64,000 nt of DNA, from positions 310,001 through 374,000 of the forward strand of contig NZ_JMCG01000002.1 in assembly GCF_000764325.1 (NCBI RefSeq), read 5' to 3'. Made by a program: the position numbers and the translations under genes. The stretch is from Vibrio navarrensis. Lineage in GTDB: Bacteria; Pseudomonadota; Gammaproteobacteria; Enterobacterales; Vibrionaceae. This document shows, piece by piece, positions 56,528 through 64,000 of the stretch (position 1 is the first letter of the stretch; each line of letters begins with the position of its first letter). The notes under the pieces were generated by a model. That model was not told the DNA's origin and did no database searches. It was given only the letters and a program-made list of their open reading frames with translations.

Positions 56528-57076
56528 TTATAAATATTCGACAAATTTAGACAGATCGCGCTCAGGCACTTTCATCGCGCTGCACCCGGCCGTTCCAAGA
56601 TAGAGGAAACCAACAATCGCATCGTCACCTTGTAGGCCAAACGCTTGAGTGACTTGAGGATGAAACATCCACTCGCCGGATCGCCAAATGCCTTGAAACC
56701 CTTGTGCCACCGCTGCCATTTGCATCGCTTGCGCAGCGCATCCCGCGGAAAGATGTTGCTCAAAAGCGGGAACTTTGTCGTGTTCCGTCACTTTGGCCAC
56801 CACAGTGATCACCATCGGCGCGCGAAACGGCGCATTTTTTAGCTTTTCCAGCACGGCTTCATCGCACTGATTGGCGCGTCCGGCTTTTAGCAAAATATCC
56901 GCCAGTTTTTTCAGGCCTTCTCCTTGCGCTATCACAAAGCGCCAAGGCGTCAGACCACCATGATCCGGCGCGCGTAAACCAGCGCGAATGATGTTTTCCA
57001 GCGCTTTGCCTTCCGGCGCAGGCGCACTCAACTTAGCGATAGAACGGCGATTTAATAGCAGTTCGAGAGCGTCCAT
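56528..57076 (-). CDS. ydjA: NAD(P)H nitroreductase YdjA
   Basis: FMN-dependent nitroreductase-family protein of 182 residues, the YdjA size. N-terminal MDALELLLNRRSIAKLSAPAPEG, LRAPDHGGLTPWRFVIAQGEGL (FMN contacts), and AAQAMQMAAVAQGFQGIWRSGEW in the middle are typical. The protein probably works as a dimer. The physiological substrate is unknown. Upstream of topB on the same strand with an 83-base gap. Confidence 0.92.
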   Translation of the reverse strand: MDALELLLNRRSIAKLSAPAPEGKALENIIRAGLRAPDHGGLTPWRFVIAQGEGLKKLADILLKAGRANQCDEAVLEKLKNAPFRAPMVITVVAKVTEHDKVPAFEQHLSAGCAAQAMQMAAVAQGFQGIWRSGEWMFHPQVTQAFGLQGDDAIVGFLYLGTAGCSAMKVPERDLSKFVEYL

Positions 57077-57209
57077 GGATCTGTCCTTTTCAAAAGTGTG
57101 AGTCAGTGAGTTGCTATTCTTGGTGGGGTAACCCGATTGCGCCTTACTTTAGCATAATTCAATCGTACCAATAACACCCTGTTTTCTGTGGAAATAACGC
57201 CCATAAAAA

Positions 57210-57228
57210 AGCCGTGCATAGCACGGCT
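57210..57228 (-). terminator. Terminator of fadH
   Basis: On the minus strand AGCCGTGC / GCACGGCT (57221-57228 with 57210-57217) is followed by six T. Confidence 0.85.
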
Positions 57229-57251
57229 CTGAGTTGATTCACTTGGCGCAA

Positions 57252-59279
<2,028 letters not shown>

Positions 59280-59289
59280 TTATTTATTG

Positions 59290-59300
59290 TGGTCTGACCA
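59290..59300. promoter_or_regulatory. FadR operator upstream of fadH
   Basis: TGGTCTGACCA is an exact match to the FadR core palindrome TGGTCNGACCA. It begins 26 bases before the fadH ATG on the minus strand, where binding would block transcription until long-chain acyl-CoA releases FadR. Confidence 0.75.
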
Positions 59301-59545
59301 CGTTATGCCGAACAAAGCAAAAAATCAAACAGGTGTTTACATATTTGTAACACCGATCAATCTTGTTTCGTATATGCCATTTCATGAAGTTGCATGTTAA
59401 GCTTTGAAAAAATTATCTTTTGCCTTCTCAGAACGATTTTATTCTCCCCGCAGGGAACTTATTTCACTGTCAAACCACAGAATACAAAAGATAAGAACTG
59501 GTTTTCGCCGAGCGGAAACCCAACGCATCTCGTTACGGAGACACA

Positions 59546-61396
59546 ATGAAAAAAATATTCAAGCTCATTGGTTTGATTTTTAAAGGGATCTGGAAAGCAA
59601 TCAGCTTTGTGCGTCTAGCCCTAACAAACCTGATTTTCCTGCTATCCATCGCGTTAATCTATTTTGTTTATCTTCATGGCGCAGAAACACAGCCTCAAGT
59701 GGAAAAAGCCTCGGCTCTGGTACTTAACCTGTCAGGTCCTATCGTTGAACAAAGCCAATATGTTCACCCGATGGACTCCATCACCGGCTCTTTGTTTGGT
59801 AACGAAATGCCGAAAGAAAACGTCCTGTTTGACGTGGTGAAAACCATTCGCTACGCCAAAGACGACGACAAGATCACGGGTATCGTATTGGCGCTGCGCG
59901 ATTTGCCGGAAACCAACCTCACCAAACTGCGTTATATCGCCAAAGCGCTGAATGAATTTAAAGCCAGCGGCAAACCGATTTACGCCATCGGTGCATTTTA
60001 TAACCAGAGTCAATACTACCTCGCCAGTTACGCGGATAAAGTTTACTTAGCGCCAGACGGTGGCGTAATGCTCAAGGGCTACAGCGCCTTCAACCTCTAC
60101 TATAAAACCTTGCTCGAAAAACTGGAGGTCACCACTCACATCTTCCGTGTTGGCACCTATAAGTCGGCGATTGAACCTTTCATTCGTGATGATATGTCAC
60201 CAGCAGCAAAAGAGTCCGCTACTCGCTGGTTAAGCCAAATGTGGGGCGCTTACGTCGATGATGTCGCAACCAACCGTAACATTGATGCGAAAACACTGAA
60301 TCCTTCGATGGAGGAGTTCTTAACTCAGCTCAAATCGGTCGACGGCGATCTTGCTGCCCTGGCTCTCAAACTGGGCTTAGTCGACGAGTTAGCCACAAGG
60401 CAACAGTTGCGCGCCAAATTTGCTGAGCAATTTGGCAGTAATGGCCAAGATAGCTACAACGCGATTGGCTATTACGACTACCAAGCAACCATGCTTGATA
60501 ACTTCAACCACACAGCTGACGATATTGCGGTAGTGGTTGCCAGTGGCACCATCATGGATGGGCAACAACCGCGTGGTACTGTAGGCGGTGACACCGTTGC
60601 TGGCCTGCTGCGTCAAGCGCGCAACGACGACAAAGTGAAAGCGGTTGTGCTGCGTGTGGACAGCCCTGGGGGCAGCGCTTTTGCTTCAGAAGTGATTCGC
60701 AACGAAGTACAAGCCTTAAAAGAGGCAGGCAAACCTGTGGTGGTGTCGATGTCTAGCCTAGCCGCCTCCGGTGGCTACTGGATTTCGATGAGCGCCGATA
60801 AGATCATCGCCCAACCAACCACGCTGACAGGTTCAATCGGGATTTTCAGTGTGATTACTACGTTTGAGAAAGGCTTCAACAAACTCGGCATCTATACCGA
60901 TGGTGTCGGTACCTCACCGTTCTCCAAAGAGGGCATCAGCACTGGCATTTCAGAAGGCGCCGCGCAAGCATTCCAGATGGGCATTGAACACGGCTATCAT
61001 CGTTTTATCAGCTTGGTGGGCGATAACCGCGACATGTCCTTGGAAGCGGTCGACAAGGTCGCTCAAGGTCGAGTGTGGACAGGTTTTGACGCACTCAATC
61101 ATGGCCTGATTGATCAAATCGGCGACTTTGACGACGCAGTCGCTGAAGCGGCAAAAATGGCCAATCTCGAGAACTATAACCTTTATTGGGTTGAAGAGCC
61201 TTTGTCACCGACTGAACAGTTCATCCAAGAGCTCATGAAACAGGTATCTATCTCTCTTGGTTTTGACGTGCAATCACTCATCCCGCAAAGCTTACTGCCT
61301 GTTGCCAAACAGATGGAACAACAGGCGTCGCTGCTGCAAAGCTTCAATGATCCCAAAGGCTATTATGCTTTCTGCCTGAATTGTCAGGTAGAGTAA
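59546..61396 (+). CDS. sppA: Signal peptide peptidase SppA (protease IV)
   Basis: Inner-membrane protease that degrades cleaved signal peptides, 616 residues as in long-form E. coli SppA. One N-terminal membrane helix (about residues 27-46) is followed by tandem repeats of the ClpP-like fold. The catalytic Lys of the N-terminal half is in FRVGTYKSAIEPF and the nucleophilic Ser of the C-terminal half in SMSSLAASGGYWISM. Divergent from fadH, with own terminator. Confidence 0.96.
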   Translation: MKKIFKLIGLIFKGIWKAISFVRLALTNLIFLLSIALIYFVYLHGAETQPQVEKASALVLNLSGPIVEQSQYVHPMDSITGSLFGNEMPKENVLFDVVKTIRYAKDDDKITGIVLALRDLPETNLTKLRYIAKALNEFKASGKPIYAIGAFYNQSQYYLASYADKVYLAPDGGVMLKGYSAFNLYYKTLLEKLEVTTHIFRVGTYKSAIEPFIRDDMSPAAKESATRWLSQMWGAYVDDVATNRNIDAKTLNPSMEEFLTQLKSVDGDLAALALKLGLVDELATRQQLRAKFAEQFGSNGQDSYNAIGYYDYQATMLDNFNHTADDIAVVVASGTIMDGQQPRGTVGGDTVAGLLRQARNDDKVKAVVLRVDSPGGSAFASEVIRNEVQALKEAGKPVVVSMSSLAASGGYWISMSADKIIAQPTTLTGSIGIFSVITTFEKGFNKLGIYTDGVGTSPFSKEGISTGISEGAAQAFQMGIEHGYHRFISLVGDNRDMSLEAVDKVAQGRVWTGFDALNHGLIDQIGDFDDAVAEAAKMANLENYNLYWVEEPLSPTEQFIQELMKQVSISLGFDVQSLIPQSLLPVAKQMEQQASLLQSFNDPKGYYAFCLNCQVE

Positions 61397-61407
61397 TCCG
61401 ACCAACT

Positions 61408-61433
61408 GGGGCATCACACGATGCCCCTTTTTA
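61408..61433 (+). terminator. Terminator of sppA
   Basis: Stem GGGGCATC / GATGCCCC (61408-61415 with 61420-61427), then TTTTTATT. Confidence 0.88.
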
Positions 61434-61494
61434 TTGCAGCATATTCCGCTATAATTCCCGCTCTGTTCCCCCTACATCAGAGCGATAACGCACT

Positions 61495-62508
61495 ATGACA
61501 AGAAAACACATCTACATTGCCTACACGGGCGGCACCATCGGTATGCAGAAGTCTGACCACGGTTACGTACCTGTTGCTGGCTTTATGGAAAAGCAACTTG
61601 CCAGCATGCCTGAGTTCCACCGACCAGAGATGCCGCAATACACCATCCATGAGTACGAGCCGCTGATCGACTCATCAGACATGACACCAGCCGATTGGCA
61701 GCAGATCGCCGATGATATTCGTGACAACTACGACAAGTATGATGGGTTTGTGATTCTGCACGGCACGGATACCATGGCGTACACCGCTTCTGCGCTCTCT
61801 TTTATGCTAGAAAATCTCGGTAAGCCAGTGATTGTTACCGGTTCACAAATTCCGCTGGCACAACTTCGCTCTGATGGACAAGCCAACCTGCTCAATGCTC
61901 TGCACATTGCCGCTAACTACCCGATTAACGAAGTCACACTGTTCTTCAACAACCAATTGATGCGTGGTAATCGCAGCGTGAAATCGCACGCGGATGGTTT
62001 TAACGCCTTTACTTCACCGAATTTACCGCCATTGCTCGAAGCGGGTATCAACATCCAAGTGAGCAGCAACGTCAGTGTCGGCGCAAAACCACAAGGCGAG
62101 TTTAAGGTACACCACATCACCCCCCAACCGATTGGCGTCATCACCATGTATCCGGGCATTTCCCATGAAGTGATCCGCAATACGCTGCGCCAACCTGTAA
62201 ATGCGATGATCCTGTTGACCTTCGGTGTAGGTAACGCGCCACAAAACCCAGAGCTGCTCGGTCATCTGAAAGAGGCATCTGAGCGGGGCGTGATTGTCGT
62301 TAACCTGACGCAATGTTTGGCAGGTAAAGTCAACATGGGCGGCTACGCGACAGGGTGTGCTCTTGCGGAAGCTGGCGTGATCAGTGGCTATGACATGACA
62401 CCTGAGGCGGCTCTTGCCAAATTACATTACTTGTTAAGCCAGAATCTGACTTACGAAGAAGTGAAGCAGCAGATGCAGCAAGTACTGCGCGGCGAAATGA
62501 GCTTATAA
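61495..62508 (+). CDS. ansA: L-asparaginase I (cytoplasmic)
   Basis: Hydrolyses asparagine to aspartate and ammonia in the cytoplasm. Of 337 residues with no signal peptide, so type I rather than the periplasmic type II. Active-site Thr in IAYTGGTIGMQK near residue 12 and the second Thr-Asp pair in VILHGTDTMAYTA near residue 90. It lies after sppA with 98 bases and a terminator between, the E. coli order. Confidence 0.96.
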   Translation: MTRKHIYIAYTGGTIGMQKSDHGYVPVAGFMEKQLASMPEFHRPEMPQYTIHEYEPLIDSSDMTPADWQQIADDIRDNYDKYDGFVILHGTDTMAYTASALSFMLENLGKPVIVTGSQIPLAQLRSDGQANLLNALHIAANYPINEVTLFFNNQLMRGNRSVKSHADGFNAFTSPNLPPLLEAGINIQVSSNVSVGAKPQGEFKVHHITPQPIGVITMYPGISHEVIRNTLRQPVNAMILLTFGVGNAPQNPELLGHLKEASERGVIVVNLTQCLAGKVNMGGYATGCALAEAGVISGYDMTPEAALAKLHYLLSQNLTYEEVKQQMQQVLRGEMSL

Positions 62509-62514
62509 AGTAAA

Positions 62515-62549
62515 AACCTAGAATCTAGACTTATGCTAGGTTCTAGGTT
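62515..62549. terminator. Hairpin between ansA and yeaC
   Basis: Stem AACCTAGAA / TTCTAGGTT (62515-62523 with 62541-62549), with TAG-rich internal repeats. Sits between convergent genes; only a short T stretch follows, so a weak terminator. Confidence 0.55.
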
Positions 62550-62558
62550 CTTTAGCGA

Positions 62559-62843
62559 TCAATCTCGGTTAGGATTGACTCGAACAATATCTTCTTGTCC
62601 TGCTTGAAACTGCTTTTTCAGCTCTGCTTTAGACTTAAAGCAAATCTCGCCACCAGCCGCAACCGACATATGTTGCGCGTCCGTATTGTGCTTAGATTGA
62701 TATAACATCACAGCTTGCATACAGGAATCTCGCTGTGCCTTCGAAAGTATTGTACCCTCAGGCCAGCGCCCAGTTTCTACCGCATAAGCCAAACGCTGAT
62801 ACACTTCTGGCGTCATTGCGTTTAATAGCTGTTCTGTGTCCAT
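62559..62843 (-). CDS. yeaC: YeaC-family protein (DUF1315)
   Basis: A 94-residue protein of the DUF1315 family. MTPEVYQRLAYAVETGRWPEGT near the N-terminus and AVMLYQSKHNTDAQHMSV are the family core. No membrane segment or known function. In E. coli yeaC is beside msrB (yeaA), which also starts at the window's right end here, though a DUF2989 gene has come between. Confidence 0.9.
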   Translation of the reverse strand: MDTEQLLNAMTPEVYQRLAYAVETGRWPEGTILSKAQRDSCMQAVMLYQSKHNTDAQHMSVAAGGEICFKSKAELKKQFQAGQEDIVRVNPNRD

Positions 62844-62947
62844 AAACTACCTTTTTACTGACATTTTGTTCACAGAAAATATCCGGATACTAAACTGAGT
62901 CAAGAAAGAGTAAATGAATTGTTGTAATGGATCACAAGCAAACGACT

Positions 62948-63766
62948 ATGAAAGTAAAAAAATGGTTAATCCCATTAAGCCTTCCCTTATTTCTCAGTGG
63001 CTGTTTTGAAGGTAACAAAACCACCGAACAGTTATGCCAGGCTTATCCCAATTTACGCTGCAATAAACTCAATATGAATGACGGCCAGTGCCGTGTTGCG
63101 CGCACCGATCTCATTTGGCATCGCTTTGAAGTACTCAAAGATCCGTCCGATAAAAATAAAATTCGCGAATACCAATTGGTCGCCGAGTATCGAAAATGCT
63201 TGGAGCTCGCTTCGCAGATCACCCCCATCGATCAAACCGAGCTTAAACAGAACCGATTCAACGCCTTGGTCCACAGTATTGCTGAACTAGAGCGCATCGT
63301 TAAGGAACTGAGCCAGTCTTCAAAACCAGAGAGCCTCTATTTTCTCTGGAGTCAAACAGGCAGCCACGAAGCACGACGCCAGTTTCTGCAAATGGAAGGA
63401 TCGCCGCAGTTAGAGACGGCAGAAATGCAGTATGCGCTTGCAACGTTTTATACCTCGCGAGATGCGAAGAAAACGCTCGCCTTACTTCACCACTCACTTG
63501 AGCTCACTAAAGATGGCAAGGTGAATGTCGATGCGCTCAAATCGCTCGCTAGCACTAATCAAGGCTTAAAGCGAATGAAACACGCCTATCTATGGGCCAT
63601 GGTGGCGAAAGAGTTTGGCGTCCCGCTCGCCACCCAGCGCGAACTCAATATTATGTTCGGCTTTACTGACCAAGAATATGAACAACTTAACGAACTGGCA
63701 GACGAAGTGGTATCAGCGCTGAAAAGTGGCCAGTATCGCGCGAGTTTAGTACCCAAAACACTCTAG
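62948..63766 (+). CDS. DUF2989 family lipoprotein
   Basis: A 272-residue protein from ATG 62948 (MKVKKWLIPLSLPLFLSGC). Signal peptide ends with a lipobox LSGC (Cys19), so it is likely lipidated; the residue after the Cys is Phe, not Asp, which favours outer-membrane sorting. The body is helical, with Sel1/TPR-like segments (ALATFYTSRDAKKTLALLHHSLELTKDG and HAYLWAMVAKEFG). It matches the DUF2989 family of vibrios and relatives; function unknown. The upstream seven codons of open frame are unlikely to be used. Confidence 0.82.
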   Translation: MKVKKWLIPLSLPLFLSGCFEGNKTTEQLCQAYPNLRCNKLNMNDGQCRVARTDLIWHRFEVLKDPSDKNKIREYQLVAEYRKCLELASQITPIDQTELKQNRFNALVHSIAELERIVKELSQSSKPESLYFLWSQTGSHEARRQFLQMEGSPQLETAEMQYALATFYTSRDAKKTLALLHHSLELTKDGKVNVDALKSLASTNQGLKRMKHAYLWAMVAKEFGVPLATQRELNIMFGFTDQEYEQLNELADEVVSALKSGQYRASLVPKTL

Positions 63767-63797
63767 CTCTTTGTGTACATGTAGAAAAATGGCAAAT

Positions 63798-63825
63798 AAA
63801 AAACCTTCCATTCAGAAGGTTTTTT
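63798..63825. terminator. Bidirectional terminator between the DUF2989 gene and msrB
   Basis: Stem AAAAAACCTTC / GAAGGTTTTTT (63798-63808 with 63815-63825), with T tracts on both strands. Confidence 0.85.
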
Positions 63826-63898
63826 ACGCTCACTCGTTCCGCTCTCAAAAGGCAACAAAGCTAAGATCTGATGAAATCAGCTAACATATTCTGCTGAA

Positions 63899-64000
63899 TT
63901 ATTCGTCATTCGTTGCCATTTTGTTGAAAATTAACGACACAGAATTGACACAAAAACGCTCGCCAGTGGTTGCCGGACCGTCGGGAAAAACGTGCCCCAG
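63899..64000 (-). CDS. msrB: Peptide methionine-R-sulfoxide reductase MsrB, C-terminal fragment
   Basis: The last 33 codons of a gene that continues past the right edge. The translation contains [19 protein letters not shown] and VSLIF, the C-terminal active-site region of MsrB with the catalytic Cys in RFCVNS, then a short tail ending NKMATNDE. MsrB reduces the R-epimer of methionine sulfoxide in proteins. The frame reaches base 64000 without interruption. Confidence 0.9.
   Translation of the reverse strand: MGHVFPDGPATTGERFCVNSVSLIFNKMATNDE

Overview
This window is a gammaproteobacterial chromosome segment, almost certainly from the genus Vibrio. The supporting content is luxO-luxU with a divergent Qrr1 small RNA, a sodium-type flagellar motor protein MotY, an Rnf/Rsx operon, several Na+/H+ antiporters, and small families seen mainly in vibrios and relatives (DUF2753, VC2046/SO_2500, DUF2989). 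I cannot fix the species from sequence alone. Nearly everything looks like core chromosome. I see no insertion sequence, prophage, integron, CRISPR array or rRNA; there is one tRNA gene.

Layout. 1-4.6 kb: pta, an MgtC/DUF4010 membrane protein and a glutathionyl-hydroquinone reductase. 4.7-10.8 kb: oppABCDF peptide importer on the minus strand, with a stem-loop separating oppA from oppB. 10.8-13.8 kb: moaABCDE for molybdopterin synthesis, preceded by a structured leader. 13.9-19.5 kb: ybhK/yvcK-like gene, luxOU, qrr1 and uvrB, then a 583-nt gap with a LexA-like box and a three-box DnaA cluster. The order uvrB, ybhK, moaA matches Escherichia coli, with luxOU/qrr1 placed between uvrB and ybhK. 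19.5-23.2 kb: tRNA-Asn, an EmrAB-like drug exporter and a divergent TetR regulator. 23.5-30.1 kb: rsxABCDGE-nth. 30.1-36.9 kb: gloA, DUF2753, motY, rnt, a Na+/H+ antiporter, a cytoplasmic DsbA-fold protein, grxD, sodB and a VC2046-family gene. 37-42.8 kb: a degenerate short-chain dehydrogenase, adhE, a ychE-like MarC protein and a voltage-gated potassium channel broken by a one-base frameshift. 42.8-51.6 kb: asd, a second NhaC-type antiporter behind a switch-like leader RNA, an orphan membrane HPt protein, yejK-yejL-yejM, a Crp/Fnr regulator and a chemoreceptor remnant. 51.8-64 kb: an intact chemoreceptor, an HDAC-like deacetylase, topB, ydjA, fadH with a FadR-like operator, sppA, ansA, yeaC, a DUF2989 lipoprotein and the 3' end of msrB. 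The topB / ydjA / sppA / ansA / yeaC / msrB block also follows the E. coli order.

The genes cover fermentation and acetate flux (pta, adhE), peptide uptake, molybdenum cofactor synthesis, quorum sensing (LuxO~P with sigma-54 drives Qrr1), redox and sodium energetics (Rsx/Rnf, antiporters, MotY), oxidative defence (sodB, grxD, gloA, nth, msrB) and envelope maintenance (yejM, sppA).

The observations most worth following are the leader RNA of the 44.4-kb NhaC gene, where two GCTCC segments compete for one G-rich partner and a loop can pair with the Shine-Dalgarno; the DARS1-like DnaA-box cluster beside uvrB; the frameshifted channel with a C-terminal zinc ribbon; the orphan HPt membrane protein; and the SDR that has lost its catalytic motifs. 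I did not find a large multi-gene system that I could call new.
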